A DNA stretch of 64,000 nt from CAZTNW01 sp964614945. GTDB lineage: Bacteria > Caldisericota > JANLFM01. Shown in pieces: positions 8,200 through 17,224 of this stretch (position 1 is the stretch's first letter; every line of letters starts with the position of its first letter). Both the position numbers and the translations under genes were made by a program. The stretch covers positions 208,141 through 272,140 of the forward strand of contig CAZTNW010000003.1 in the NCBI GenBank assembly GCA_964614945.1. The letters are read 5' to 3'. The notes under the pieces are model-generated. The model was not told the origin of the DNA. It was given only the letters and a program-made list of their open reading frames with translations, and ran no database searches.

Positions 8200-9246
8200 T
8201 CAACCGGCGGAGATCGTACCACCACCGAGGACCTCTTCGCCCTGATAAATGACGGCAGCCTGCCCGGGAGTGACAGCGAATTGGGGTTCCTGGAAACATA
8301 CTTCGGCGCGATCGGGCAGCAATTGGATTTCCGCCCGGGCTTTTGCGTGGCGATAGCGAATTCTTACCTCTGCCGCGAACCTACCCCCTTTGGGGGGAAA
8401 TGCGACCCAGTGGAGATCCTCCAGATACAGCCGATTGCGCATCGCTTCCTCTTTCGAACCGACCACCAGGGTATTATCCTGAACTCGAAGCTCCAGCACA
8501 TAGTAAGGGCCGCCTGCGAGTCGGAGTTGCCTGCGCTGACCGACGGTAAAGGATTGCAGGCCTTGGTGATGCCCAAGCAGTTTATTCGATCGATCCAAAA
8601 TGGGACCCGGAACAGCAACGATGCCCGTCTCCTCCAGGTACTGCCGAAGGGAAACGCTCTGAGGAAGAAAACAAAGGTCCTGGCTTTCCCTGGTGCCATG
8701 CCAGATGGGTGCTTTCCCCATCTTGATTTTAACATCCTTCTTCTTCCATTCCCCCAAGGGGAAGATGATGAAAGGGAGCTTGTCTTGACCAAGCCGATAG
8801 AGCATATAGCTTTGGTCCTTCTCTTGGTCCCTGCTCTCCAGGAGGAGAAAAACACCTCTTTCCGCTGAGAACTTCACGCGCGCATAATGGCCTGTGGCCA
8901 GGAATTGAAAACCCTGCTGGCGCGCATAATCGAGCAGAAAGCCGAATTTGATCTCCGCATTACAGATAGTGCAGGGATTCGGCGTCCTCCCCCGCCAATA
9001 TTCATCGAGAGAGCGCTCGATGACCTTTGCATGAAAAAGGTCATCCAAATCCAGAGAGCGGAAAGGGATAGCCAATCGAGTCGCGCAAAGCCGCGCCTTG
9101 GCCTCGGCTTCGACAGGACAACAGCGTGATCGTGGGGAAAGCTTAAGGAAGGCTCCCTCCACATCGTAGGCCGAATCGCGCAGTAACCGGGCAGCGAACG
9201 AGCTGTCGATACCTCCGCTCATTGCAAGCAGCACTCGTTTTCTCAA
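8200..9246 (-). CDS. mnmA: tRNA 2-thiouridylase-like protein MnmA
   Basis: 348 residues. The PP-loop ATP motif SGGIDSS is near residue 10. The catalytic cysteine regions are NPCTICNAEIKFG near residue 91 and SQDLCFLP near residue 190, and the C-terminal beta-barrel TVGQRRQL segment is present. MnmA adenylates U34 of tRNA-Lys/Glu/Gln and transfers sulfur to form 2-thiouridine. Its second-half cysteine is present, so it should be active. No cysteine desulfurase lies adjacent. It diverges from dinB across 187 bases. Confidence 0.9.
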   Translation of the reverse strand: MRKRVLLAMSGGIDSSFAARLLRDSAYDVEGAFLKLSPRSRCCPVEAEAKARLCATRLAIPFRSLDLDDLFHAKVIERSLDEYWRGRTPNPCTICNAEIKFGFLLDYARQQGFQFLATGHYARVKFSAERGVFLLLESRDQEKDQSYMLYRLGQDKLPFIIFPLGEWKKKDVKIKMGKAPIWHGTRESQDLCFLPQSVSLRQYLEETGIVAVPGPILDRSNKLLGHHQGLQSFTVGQRRQLRLAGGPYYVLELRVQDNTLVVGSKEEAMRNRLYLEDLHWVAFPPKGGRFAAEVRIRYRHAKARAEIQLLPDRAEVCFQEPQFAVTPGQAAVIYQGEEVLGGGTISAG

Positions 9247-9433
9247 AGTCTACGCCCTTCCATTCTCACCATTTTGCTCAATCATAATCCCTCTGCCCTT
9301 GACATGATTCGAATATTTGTTCGAAAATGATCGAAATGAGGACCGCCTCGTTCCTCTGCTTCGACCTCATTCCCTCCCTTAGACATGAGGTATAAACACG
9401 AAGGGAGAGGAACTCTATCGCCGAGGAAAGATC

Positions 9434-10612
9434 ATGGAAAGAAGACGCCGCCGCATCATCCATATAGATATGGATGCTTTCTTCGCCTCGGTGGAGGAGC
9501 TGGACTGCCCTTCCCTACGCGGGCTGCCTGTCATTGTCGGGGGGCACCAGACGAAACGTGGGGTCGTCTCATCGGCTAGTTATCCGGCTCGCGCTTTCGG
9601 GGTAAGAGCAGCCATGCCCCTTCGGCAGGCTAAACAGCTGTGCCCGCAGGGCGTTTACCTTCCGGTACGCATGGAGCGCTACGCTGAGATCTCAGAACAG
9701 CTGAGGATGCTCTTTTTTGAATATACCCCTCTCGTCGAGCCGATGGGGTTTGACGAAGCCTACCTGGATGTCAGCGGCTGCGAGCATCTCTTTGGTTCCG
9801 CCCTGGAGATCGGGCGGACTATCCGGCTTCGCGTGCAGGAGGAGGTCGGCCTCTCCTGTTCGGTGGGAATTTCCTACAACAAGTTCCTGTCGAAAATCGC
9901 CTCTGGTTGGAAGAAACCCGGTGGAATAGTACAGATCTTAGAGGAAGACGCCCTGGATTTTCTAATGGAACTGCCTCTGGAAGAATTACCGGGGGTCGGT
10001 TTCCAGACGCAAAAAAGGCTCGAGCGGATGGGGTTGCGCCAAGTAAAGGACCTCGAGACCATTCCTCGCCAGGTCCTGTTTGCGAAGTTGGGGCAGTTGG
10101 CCCAGGAACTCCTTTCCTACAGCAAGGGGATTGACCCGCGTCCGGTTGTGCCGCTCGCTGAGCCTAAATCGATGGGAGAGGAGTGCACTTTCGCGGAGGA
10201 CATAAGCGACTCTCAGGCGCTTCTGCAAGCTCTCTTAGAGATGAACGACCGGCTGTCAAAGAGGCTACGGGAGGAAGGGTACCTGGCCCGTCGGGTGACA
10301 ATAAAAATCCGTTACCCTAATTTTCAGACTATTACCCGTTCCTTGACCTTGAGCGCAGCCACGAACACCAGCGACCTCCTCCTGCAGGAGGTAAAAACCA
10401 TATTTTTGAAGGCCAATCCCCCTCAAGTTCGTTTGCTTGGATTGAGCTTCTCCCTGCTTTCCCCCGGCGAGAAGACCGTCATTCTCTTCAAGGACCACAG
10501 CCTGGAGAGGCAAAAGTCCCTCTGTGCGACCCTGGACAAGATCCAGGAAAAATACGGCAAGGAAGCCATCTCGAGAGCGATCAGGGCTTCGTCCTCAAGG
10601 AAGAAGGATTAA
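9434..10612 (+). CDS. dinB: DNA polymerase IV (Y-family)
   Basis: 392 residues. The Y-family catalytic carboxylates are visible: DMDAFFASVE near residue 12 and FDEAYLDVS near residue 104, followed by the helix-hairpin-helix thumb (LPGVGFQTQKRL) and the little-finger domain. Pol IV performs error-prone lesion bypass. No beta-clamp-binding motif was confidently identified at the C-terminus. ATG 9434 follows GAGGAAAG. Its tail overlaps the convergent beta-propeller gene by 32 bases. Confidence 0.92.
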   Translation: MERRRRRIIHIDMDAFFASVEELDCPSLRGLPVIVGGHQTKRGVVSSASYPARAFGVRAAMPLRQAKQLCPQGVYLPVRMERYAEISEQLRMLFFEYTPLVEPMGFDEAYLDVSGCEHLFGSALEIGRTIRLRVQEEVGLSCSVGISYNKFLSKIASGWKKPGGIVQILEEDALDFLMELPLEELPGVGFQTQKRLERMGLRQVKDLETIPRQVLFAKLGQLAQELLSYSKGIDPRPVVPLAEPKSMGEECTFAEDISDSQALLQALLEMNDRLSKRLREEGYLARRVTIKIRYPNFQTITRSLTLSAATNTSDLLLQEVKTIFLKANPPQVRLLGLSFSLLSPGEKTVILFKDHSLERQKSLCATLDKIQEKYGKEAISRAIRASSSRKKD

Positions 10613-11588
10613 ACAAATTCCGGAAAACCGGGCTCAAACCCCTTTTTCTCCCCGGCCAGCTTGATGAACAGTTCGTTGCAAGCGGGGCCCGGGGACCCAG
10701 CAAGGGCTCGAAATTGATCAGGATCGCCGAGAAGCCACGAGTTGCAGCCAGCAGTTCGAGAGAGGACGGGCGCCAGCGTAAGCCCACTATTTCTCCTTTC
10801 AATCTATCCTCCCAGAGAAGGGAACCGGAGTCATCGTAAATGCCGAGTCCTCCATTCGCTTCGCCCGCAGCCAGGAAACCTGCAGGATGCCAGCAGAGGC
10901 CACGTCCCGCGTGAGCAAGCTGTAAAAATAACCTCGAGTTCCCTTTTCCTCCATCCAGCCAGATGCTTCCGTCATCGCAACTCACGGCGAACTCAGAGCC
11001 GTCGCTTCTCCATGAGGATTCGATCCCGGGATAGCTCCGTTCCACCCTGAGCATGCGACCATCCATTCTCAAGAGCGACCAGCCATGGGCGCGCGTCACG
11101 GAGATAGCCGAGCCGTCCGGCTTCCAGGAGACGTTGAAGGTCTCGTCCTCCAGGCACCAGGTCCTGAAGGGGATCCTCTTTCCCCAGGCGATGATCTGAA
11201 CTACTCCATTGGCGCCAACTGCAGCTATATAGCGCCCGTTAGGGGACCAGGACGTACATTCCACAGATTCCTGCTGGAATAACTGAAGCACCTGAAGCAG
11301 CTCCCCGTTCCTTGACCAAAAGCGGACCGAACCATCCCAGGCAGCAGTGGCGATTACATTCTGCAACGACCAGGTGGCTGAGTTCACTCCCCCCTCATGA
11401 CCGGAGAGCAGGGTCCGCTTGCCTTCGATTAAATTCAGCAGATATACTTTCCCCGGCTCTTTGGCGGCAGCTTCGGTTAAAAACTGGCCGTCAGGTGACC
11501 AGGAAGGCCACCAGAGGTAGGGGGACCAATCTTCCCTGATCAAGATCTTTTTCAGTTTATCCTGCCTCCCCTTAATTTCCTTCATCAT
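10581..11588 (-). CDS. WD40/beta-propeller repeat protein
   Basis: About 335 residues of repeating blades with WSPDG, SWSPNG, SWKPDG, SWRSDG, CWHPAG and RWRPSS motifs spaced about 40 residues apart: six or seven blades, enough for one closed propeller. No signal peptide is seen, so it is probably cytosolic. The longest open frame starts at TTG 11666, but that overlaps the divergent ZIP gene. ATG 11588 is preferred, although it has no ribosome-binding site; TATAAT stands only three bases upstream, compatible with a leaderless transcript. Partner unknown. Confidence 0.75.
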   Translation of the reverse strand: MMKEIKGRQDKLKKILIREDWSPYLWWPSWSPDGQFLTEAAAKEPGKVYLLNLIEGKRTLLSGHEGGVNSATWSLQNVIATAAWDGSVRFWSRNGELLQVLQLFQQESVECTSWSPNGRYIAAVGANGVVQIIAWGKRIPFRTWCLEDETFNVSWKPDGSAISVTRAHGWSLLRMDGRMLRVERSYPGIESSWRSDGSEFAVSCDDGSIWLDGGKGNSRLFLQLAHAGRGLCWHPAGFLAAGEANGGLGIYDDSGSLLWEDRLKGEIVGLRWRPSSLELLAATRGFSAILINFEPLLGPRAPLATNCSSSWPGRKRGLSPVFRNLFNPSSLRTKP

Positions 11589-11650
11589 GCGATTATAAAA
11601 CCTGAACCACGATAAGTCTCCTGATGCTACAATCAGCTGAGAGGAAAACG

Positions 11651-12394
11651 ATGGTTCTTCTGTCAATTATTATAGCCACGGTTGGCATCAGCCTTTTTTC
11701 TCTTGTCGGCATAGTCTCCGTCTTTTTCAGCCAGAAGCGGCGGCAGGAGATAGTTTTTGCCCTGGTAAACCTCGCCACCGGCGCGCTTATTGGCGGGGCG
11801 TTTTTCCACTTGCTCCCTGAATCCTTCGAATTGAGCGCCTCCACTCCCTATTACCTGGTCGCCGGCGTACTCCTGTTCTTAGTTCTGGAAAAATTCCTCT
11901 ACTGGCGGCACTGCCACAAGGGAGAGAAATGCGAGATCCATAGCCGCTCCTTCAGCTATCTTAACTTAATCGGGGACGGCCTTCACAACCTGATCGACGG
12001 GATCGTGGTGGCTGGAGCGTTCCTCACTGACAGCCGGCTCGGAATCATCACAACAATAGCTGTGGCCCTCCATGAAATCCCCCAGGAGCTGGGGGATTTC
12101 GGCATCCTGCTCTACGGCGGCTTCTCCACCAAGAAAGCACTCTATTTCAATCTCTTGAGCGGTTTGACAGCCGTAGTAGGAGGGATCGCCACCTACTTCG
12201 TAGGAAGCGGGATTGAGCCACTTAAACCCGCGCTCCTCTCCCTTGCTGCCGGAGGGTTTCTTTACATCGCCCTGGTCGACCTCTTGCCTGAAATGCGGCA
12301 CCGCAACAGCCTGAAGGAATCCGCAACGCAAATTCTCCTGCTGGTGCTTGGGCTCGGTCTGATGTGGGGGCTGAAAGCAGCTCTATCGGTATGA
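11651..12394 (+). CDS. ZIP family metal transporter
   Basis: About 247 residues with seven or eight hydrophobic segments. The ZIP signature lies in two helices: HNLIDGIVVAG near residue 112 and HEIPQELGDFGILL near residue 142, whose histidines and acidic residues line the metal path. ZIP proteins import divalent metals such as zinc or iron; the substrate is not predictable. ATG 11651 is chosen over ATG 11624 because GAGAGG lies six bases upstream of it. Confidence 0.9.
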   Translation: MVLLSIIIATVGISLFSLVGIVSVFFSQKRRQEIVFALVNLATGALIGGAFFHLLPESFELSASTPYYLVAGVLLFLVLEKFLYWRHCHKGEKCEIHSRSFSYLNLIGDGLHNLIDGIVVAGAFLTDSRLGIITTIAVALHEIPQELGDFGILLYGGFSTKKALYFNLLSGLTAVVGGIATYFVGSGIEPLKPALLSLAAGGFLYIALVDLLPEMRHRNSLKESATQILLLVLGLGLMWGLKAALSV

Positions 12395-12540
12395 ATGCAG
12401 GGGTGGAAGGCTCGTCTGTCGCCTTATCGCACGCTTGAGCAGCAGGGTAAGAGCGAAAGAAGCCGCTGATTGAGGACTGGGAGAAAAATATTGAACAGAG
12501 GTGATAGGATGAAAGGCGGAGGGGAAAAAGGAGGGTTGAC

Positions 12541-13212
12541 ATGCTCCTCGAGGGTCTGCGCCAGGAATTGATATTTTACGGAAGACAGATGCTTCAATCT
12601 GGTCTCACGCTGCACACCGGGGGAAATATCAGCGCCAGGGACAAAAGAAGAGGCCTCATCGCGATTAAGCCCAGTGGGATCCCCTACGATTCCATTAATC
12701 CACCTGACATTCCGATCATCGATGCGGAAGGGAAAAAGGTGGAGGGCAAGTTAAACCCTTCCAGTGAATGGCCTATGCACACGCTCATTTATAGACAAAA
12801 GCCCGGGGTGATGGCTATCGTACACACGCATTCGCCCTACGCCACCGCCTGCTCCGCCGCCGTGTTAGAGATCCCCCTCCTCTACCACGAACTTGCTATT
12901 TATTCCTCCGAACCAATCCATATAGCTCCTTTCGAGATCCCAGGCAGCCTGCAGCTGGGAGTGGGAGCTCTCAAATATCTGGAGAGTTCCAATATAGTGC
13001 TCTTGCAGAGCCACGGGCCATTGGCCGTTGGCGCATCCCTCTGGCACGCTTTTGCTGCGGCCTGCGCTGTTGAACAGGCCGCCCGCATTCTCTGTATCAC
13101 CCTGAGCGTCGGTAAGACACCCACTTTGATCCCCCCGGAAGGGCTGACGGCCTTACGCGATTATGACCCGTTGGTTCATCCGGGATCAAAAACCTCTTTC
13201 CGAACAGCGTGA
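12541..13212 (+). CDS. Class II aldolase (L-fuculose-phosphate aldolase-like)
   Basis: 223 residues, the normal size for the FucA/AraD family. The zinc ligands are visible as HTHSPYATA near residue 99 and HGPLAVG near residue 160; the N-terminal TGGNIS and KPSG segments bind the phosphate. These zinc enzymes cleave sugar phosphates to dihydroxyacetone phosphate plus an aldehyde, or act as epimerases. No other fucose-pathway gene adjoins it. It may be co-transcribed with the glutaredoxin and FTR-like genes downstream. RBS GGAGGG upstream of ATG. Confidence 0.85.
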   Translation: MLLEGLRQELIFYGRQMLQSGLTLHTGGNISARDKRRGLIAIKPSGIPYDSINPPDIPIIDAEGKKVEGKLNPSSEWPMHTLIYRQKPGVMAIVHTHSPYATACSAAVLEIPLLYHELAIYSSEPIHIAPFEIPGSLQLGVGALKYLESSNIVLLQSHGPLAVGASLWHAFAAACAVEQAARILCITLSVGKTPTLIPPEGLTALRDYDPLVHPGSKTSFRTA

Positions 13213-13262
13213 AGGAACGGAAGCGTTCCCGGAGAAAGACCCTTAACGAAGGAGGAAAGCCG

Positions 13263-13544
13263 ATGGCAATCATGCACGTCGCCGGACACAAGCGGAAGAG
13301 GATACTGCTCTACGCGCTCAGCACCTGCGTCTGGTGCAGGAAGACAAAGCAGCTCCTGAACGAACTGGGGGTCGCTTATGACTATCTGGACGTGGATCTG
13401 CTGGAGGGAGCGGAGCGAAAACAAGCCGAGGAAGATATCGAAAAATGGAACTCAAACCGCAGTTTCCCCCTACTTTTAATCGAGGAGAAGGAAGTGATCA
13501 TCGGTTTCGATGAGGAGAAAATCAGGAAGGCCCTGGGGTTCTGA
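13263..13544 (+). CDS. Glutaredoxin-family protein
   Basis: About 93 residues from ATG 13263, which has GGAGGAAAG upstream; a GTG at 13209 would add 18 basic residues and overlap the aldolase gene. The redox motif is CVWC in [13 protein letters not shown] near residue 22, followed by a NrdH/glutaredoxin beta-strand pattern and the FPLLLIEE cis-proline segment. The next gene, two bases away, is a ferredoxin:thioredoxin-reductase-like protein, so this is probably its dithiol partner. Confidence 0.88.
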   Translation: MAIMHVAGHKRKRILLYALSTCVWCRKTKQLLNELGVAYDYLDVDLLEGAERKQAEEDIEKWNSNRSFPLLLIEEKEVIIGFDEEKIRKALGF

Positions 13545-13546
13545 AG

Positions 13547-14038
13547 ATGCTCAAAGAGATAGAAATCGATGAGAAATACGAGGAATTAAAAAGGGAGGCG
13601 GAAGCCTCCGGCTACAACCTCAATCCGGACAGGATGTTCACTCTGGATTTAATCCGCGGGTTGCTGGTCAATGAAGGGCGTTACGGGTACATGGCCTGTC
13701 CTTGTCGTTTAGCTGCAGGCGTGAAAGACCGGGATTTAGACATCATCTGTCCATGCGATTACCGCGATCAAGACCTGAACGAATACGGAAATTGTTTCTG
13801 CGCCCTCTATGTCTCCGCGAGAGTGGCAGCCGGCGAACAGAAGACCAAACCTATCCCTGAGAGGAGGCCGTCGGAGGGCAAAAGGCACATCAACAGGGCG
13901 CCTTTCCTCCCTTCAAATTCTCTCCCCGTCTGGCGCTGCAGGGTGTGCGGCTATCTCTGCGCCAGGGATACCCCGCCTGAGATCTGCCCAATTTGCAAAG
14001 CCAAGCGAGAGCGATTCGAGCGTTTTAATTTATCATGA
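13547..14038 (+). CDS. Ferredoxin:thioredoxin reductase catalytic-chain-like protein fused to rubredoxin-like domain
   Basis: 163 residues in two domains. Residues 1-105 match the FTR catalytic beta chain: CPCR, then CPCDYRD, then GNCFCALY, which supply the [4Fe-4S] ligands and the redox-active disulfide. Residues about 128-160 form a rubredoxin-like knuckle pair (CRVCGY and CPICKAK). FTR passes electrons from ferredoxin to a dithiol protein; the rubredoxin domain could act as built-in electron donor. It lies two bases after the glutaredoxin gene and overlaps the next gene by the ATGA quartet. Confidence 0.9.
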   Translation: MLKEIEIDEKYEELKREAEASGYNLNPDRMFTLDLIRGLLVNEGRYGYMACPCRLAAGVKDRDLDIICPCDYRDQDLNEYGNCFCALYVSARVAAGEQKTKPIPERRPSEGKRHINRAPFLPSNSLPVWRCRVCGYLCARDTPPEICPICKAKRERFERFNLS

Positions 14039-15018
14039 GAATCCTCGTTTGGGGAGCAGGTCCGGTGGGTTTATTCCTCGGAACTCTGCTCCAGAAAAGC
14101 GGCGCTGAAGTGTATTTCTGGGGTCGCAAGCTGGTGCTGACCCCGATTAAGAAAGGCTTCACCTTCATTTTTCGAGGCGCCAGGCAGGAAAGCGGGGCTC
14201 TTTCCTGCCTCCACACCCTAGAGGAGGTATCGCCCCTTGAACCATTCGATTTTGTGTTGATCACTTTCAAATCCTTTCACAACCCCGAGGTCTTCCCGAC
14301 CCTGCATAAATTCCTCTCGCAGAAATTTGTCGTGGCGCAAAATGGGATCAATAACGAGAAATTCTTTTCCTCCCACGGCAAATCTGTGATCAGTGCAGCC
14401 CTAACCACAAGCGTACATTGGGTGAACCCCGCTCTGTTGCAGGTCGGGAAGGGCGGGGTAGCTCTTGCTCCCCGGCTGGAAGCCCTGCACCTGGGCAGGC
14501 TGTGGCGAAAGAGCGGGCTGCCCGTGCGGTTCTTCCCCGCCTACGAAGCCATGAAATGGAGCAAGCTCCTCCTGAATAACATGGGCAATCCGATCTCTGC
14601 CGTCTTAAAGACCCCGCCGGAAAAATACCTGGCTGAGCCCGAAGGGCTGGCCCTTGAAAAAACGCTGCTCAAAGAATTGCTCCAGTTAACCAGGAAAGCC
14701 GGCATACCCCTGGTGAATCTGCCCGGGTTCCCCGTGCGATTGCTTCCACTCCTCTCGCTCCTTCCCTCGAGCCAGTGGATAAAATTGGTGGGCAAGGGCA
14801 GAGGAGAAAAGCCGCCCTCCATGCTCCTCGATATCTGCGCCGGCCGCCCCTTAGAGGTAGAGGCTCTCCTGGGCAAACCCCTGGAGCTCGCCCGATCGTT
14901 AAACTTGAAGACTCCCCTGCTGGCCCTGGTTTACGAGGCCCTGAGCAAGAGCGGCGCTCCTTCAGTTTCGCCCCGCCAACTCCAGGCAGAATTGGAGAAG
15001 TTCACTCGCCTTCCCTGA
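14035..15018 (+). CDS. Ketopantoate reductase family protein (ApbA/PanE-like)
   Basis: 327 residues. The N-terminal NADPH motif [10 protein letters not shown] is at residue 6; a KWSKLLLNN segment near residue 178 carries the family's substrate-domain lysine. These enzymes reduce 2-ketopantoate or related 2-oxo acids with NADPH. The protein is divergent and may have another substrate. It starts within the stop of the FTR-like gene (ATGA), implying translational coupling, and ends 17 bases inside the convergent cyclophilin gene. Confidence 0.82.
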   Translation: MRILVWGAGPVGLFLGTLLQKSGAEVYFWGRKLVLTPIKKGFTFIFRGARQESGALSCLHTLEEVSPLEPFDFVLITFKSFHNPEVFPTLHKFLSQKFVVAQNGINNEKFFSSHGKSVISAALTTSVHWVNPALLQVGKGGVALAPRLEALHLGRLWRKSGLPVRFFPAYEAMKWSKLLLNNMGNPISAVLKTPPEKYLAEPEGLALEKTLLKELLQLTRKAGIPLVNLPGFPVRLLPLLSLLPSSQWIKLVGKGRGEKPPSMLLDICAGRPLEVEALLGKPLELARSLNLKTPLLALVYEALSKSGAPSVSPRQLQAELEKFTRLP

Positions 15019-15658
15019 GGCTCTGAGTCGTTATTGGTCGGGACTCTGGCTGTGGGTAGCCTTCTGCATTCTCGACGGTGACTTTCAGCATTTTGTCGCC
15101 GACGGCGATCTTCTTCACCACATCCATGCCCTCCGTCACCTGACCGAAGACCGTGTATTTCCCGTCAAGTCCCGGCTGAGGACCGAGGCAGATGTAGAAT
15201 TGGGAACCAGCCGAGTCCGGATCCTCCCCGCGGGCCATAGCTACAGTGCCCTCAAGGTGCGGCCTCGAATTAAACTCGGCCTTGATATCGTAGCCGGGGC
15301 CGCCTGAGCCATCCCCGTTCGGGTCTCCTCCCTGCACGACAAAATCAGGCTCAACCCGATGAAATGTGAGCCCATCATAAAAGCCAACCCTGGCCAGGGC
15401 GATAAAGTTATTTACGGTGTTGGGCGCCGAATTGGGAAACATGACAAACTTGAACGAGCCCTTCTCGGTCTCAACTGTGACAAGGGGAGGGGCAGATGGA
15501 GTGAGTGTATTAGAGGGGGTAGCTGTCAGCGACAGGGTTTGCGATTCCAGGGGTTTCGGTGTCTGCGTTGGATTCATTTTTACCTCTCTGCAACCGCTGG
15601 CAAACGAAATCAACGAAATAATCAGAAAACAGAGAAAGAATATCAGTCCTTTATTCAA
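15002..15658 (-). CDS. Lipoprotein peptidyl-prolyl cis-trans isomerase (cyclophilin type)
   Basis: About 218 residues. A signal segment ends in the lipobox ISFASGC, so the protein is probably exported and lipid-anchored, with a Thr/Pro/Ser-rich linker before the catalytic domain. The cyclophilin core shows FHRVEPDFVVQGGDP and AMARGEDPDSAGSQFYI. It catalyses proline isomerisation during folding of exported proteins. The TTG start at 15658 is chosen because GGAGGAG lies six bases upstream and the signal peptide begins there; the longer frame runs through the preceding small gene. It overlaps that gene's stop by four bases. Confidence 0.88.
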   Translation of the reverse strand: MNKGLIFFLCFLIISLISFASGCREVKMNPTQTPKPLESQTLSLTATPSNTLTPSAPPLVTVETEKGSFKFVMFPNSAPNTVNNFIALARVGFYDGLTFHRVEPDFVVQGGDPNGDGSGGPGYDIKAEFNSRPHLEGTVAMARGEDPDSAGSQFYICLGPQPGLDGKYTVFGQVTEGMDVVKKIAVGDKMLKVTVENAEGYPQPESRPITTQSLREGE

Positions 15659-15882
15659 TGAGACTCCTCCAATTTTTGCTTCAGTTTTCGCAGCATCTCT
15701 TGCTTCAATGAGGGATCGGTAAGCCACCTCTTTACCTCTTGCCAGACAATCCGGCATTCGTCGGTGGCTGAATACCCTAAAATCTCGCGCAACCAGCGGT
15801 CGACCAATTGGCGATTTTCCCTGGTATTGGCCAGGCCTGCTTCTCCCATCAGGTCTCCCAGATGTCTCGTGTAGCAGGACAT
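15655..15882 (-). CDS. Small conserved-looking protein, unknown function
   Basis: 75 residues, acidic/basic and helical in appearance, beginning MSCYTRHLGDLM. No catalytic or metal motif is evident. The N-terminal CYTRHL pattern recalls short uncharacterised proteins of archaea and anaerobic bacteria, but I am not certain. Its stop overlaps the TTG start of the cyclophilin gene (TTGA), so the two are probably translated in tandem. A GGAGAGA site precedes ATG 15882. Confidence 0.65.
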   Translation of the reverse strand: MSCYTRHLGDLMGEAGLANTRENRQLVDRWLREILGYSATDECRIVWQEVKRWLTDPSLKQEMLRKLKQKLEESH

Positions 15883-16009
15883 ATCTTCTCTCCTTTCAAA
15901 GAGTTTACTATTTCCAATCTTTACCCAATCTTCAAATCACTTTTACCCTCATTTTAAACTTCATCTGGCAGAATGAACCATAGCAAGCATTAGAAAGGAG
16001 GGACACTAT

Positions 16010-16612
16010 ATGAGAAAAACTATTATCGCCATCGTTGCCGCTGCCATCATGCTTTCTCTGGGCGGCGGCCTAGTCTCCGCCGCCCAGACTTCCACGGCTA
16101 CCTCCGTGGCGACACCTGATGAGGCGACTTCCACTGACTTCGAGAATCAGACCATCGACCAGCGCCTCACTTTTATTGAAAAAGGCGTTCAGGAGCTGCT
16201 CCAGCGGGTCCCGGACTCAGAGAAGCTGCCCCCGGAGATGCCTCCTGCTTTCGGAGGCCCCGGACATCGCGAGCGCAGGGGCACTGGCGACCAAATTGAT
16301 CTGTTCAAGAAGAAATTCGGCCTCACCGATGATCAGGTCAATCAACTGAAAGCTATCTTCGAAGAAAACCAGGAACCAGTGAAAGGGCTGCAAGAGTCCA
16401 TTAAGAGCGCCCAGGAGGAACTTAAGCTGGCTCTGAAGAGCAATCCCACCGACATGAATGCCGTTCAGCAGGCCACAGAGGAGCTGGCCTCTCTGGAAAA
16501 AGATCTGCTGGAAAACATGGTACAGCAGATTCTTAAAATCAAGGAAGTCGTCGGGCCGGATATTTTCCAAGAAATCGGCCGCTTCTGGGGACCATTCCGC
16601 TTAATGCCATAG
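16010..16612 (+). CDS. Exported Spy/CpxP-like helical protein
   Basis: 200 residues. A clear signal peptide (MRKTIIAIVAAA... ending near VSA-AQ) is followed by a Thr/Ser-rich linker and a helical domain in which LTDDQVNQLKAIFEEN resembles the LTxxQ repeat of periplasmic Spy/CpxP/heavy-metal-resistance proteins. Such proteins act as envelope chaperones or metal sensors; which one applies here is unknown. AAAGGAGGGA precedes the ATG. It is followed by a strong terminator and appears monocistronic. Confidence 0.75.
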   Translation: MRKTIIAIVAAAIMLSLGGGLVSAAQTSTATSVATPDEATSTDFENQTIDQRLTFIEKGVQELLQRVPDSEKLPPEMPPAFGGPGHRERRGTGDQIDLFKKKFGLTDDQVNQLKAIFEENQEPVKGLQESIKSAQEELKLALKSNPTDMNAVQQATEELASLEKDLLENMVQQILKIKEVVGPDIFQEIGRFWGPFRLMP

Positions 16613-16639
16613 CCTCCTCCTTTTCCCATTTCCCCTCTT

Positions 16640-16671
16640 GCTCGGTCGCCTGCCAGGCGACCGAGCCTTTT
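16640..16671 (+). terminator. Intrinsic terminator
   Basis: A 12-base stem (GCTCGGTCGCCT with AGGCGACCGAGC) closes a three-base loop and is followed by CTTTT. It ends the Spy-like gene and also overlaps the stop of the convergent Nudix gene. Confidence 0.9.
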
Positions 16672-17224
16672 AACCCATTAAGCCGAAGGCGTACCAGAGA
16701 GCGGCGGAGACCTCCCTCCCCTCCGCTGCTTCGTTCAAGATAAAGCGCATCAGCTCTTTCTCTGGTACCAGGACAACCTCGATCTCCTCTCCTTTTTCCA
16801 GAGACTGACATGGACTGAGGTTCTCGGGGAGGCTTTCGTCGATCTCAACCCTTGCGATACGGACGCTTTGATCCATGATGCCGCTCATGATGCGCAGAGA
16901 AGGGCTGAGGTAGAGAATTCGACCGGAATAGCCTGTCTCCTCCTCCAATTCCCTCAGTGCTTCCCCGCCAGTATCCTCCTGTTCCGCAAGGCCAGAGGGA
17001 AAACTGAGGATCCATTTCTCAACCGCAGGTTGATATTGTCGGATTAAAACCCAGCGTCCGGTTGGGCTCAAGGTAGCAGCAATGACCAGGGCGAGACGAT
17101 TATGCGAGCGCTCGATCGTTTCCCAGCGGATCTCCTCTCCCCGCTGATTAAGGAGGGTAATATGCTTAAGGGTGAGCCAGGAACCACGGAAGAGAACACT
17201 CTCGTCTATCTTGCGCATAGTCAC
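16670..17224 (-). CDS. Nudix hydrolase, ADP-ribose pyrophosphatase-like
   Basis: 184 residues. The Nudix box is present (GEALRELEEETGY near residue 86), preceded by the ADPRase-type domain-swapped N-terminal strands and the RQYQPAVEKW segment. ADP-ribose pyrophosphatases make AMP and ribose-5-phosphate. The GTG start at 17224 overlaps the stop of the adenosine-specific kinase gene by four bases (GTGA). The neighbour also belongs to an adenine-nucleotide-linked family, which fits a shared nucleotide-salvage role. Confidence 0.85.
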   Translation of the reverse strand: MTMRKIDESVLFRGSWLTLKHITLLNQRGEEIRWETIERSHNRLALVIAATLSPTGRWVLIRQYQPAVEKWILSFPSGLAEQEDTGGEALRELEEETGYSGRILYLSPSLRIMSGIMDQSVRIARVEIDESLPENLSPCQSLEKGEEIEVVLVPEKELMRFILNEAAEGREVSAALWYAFGLMG

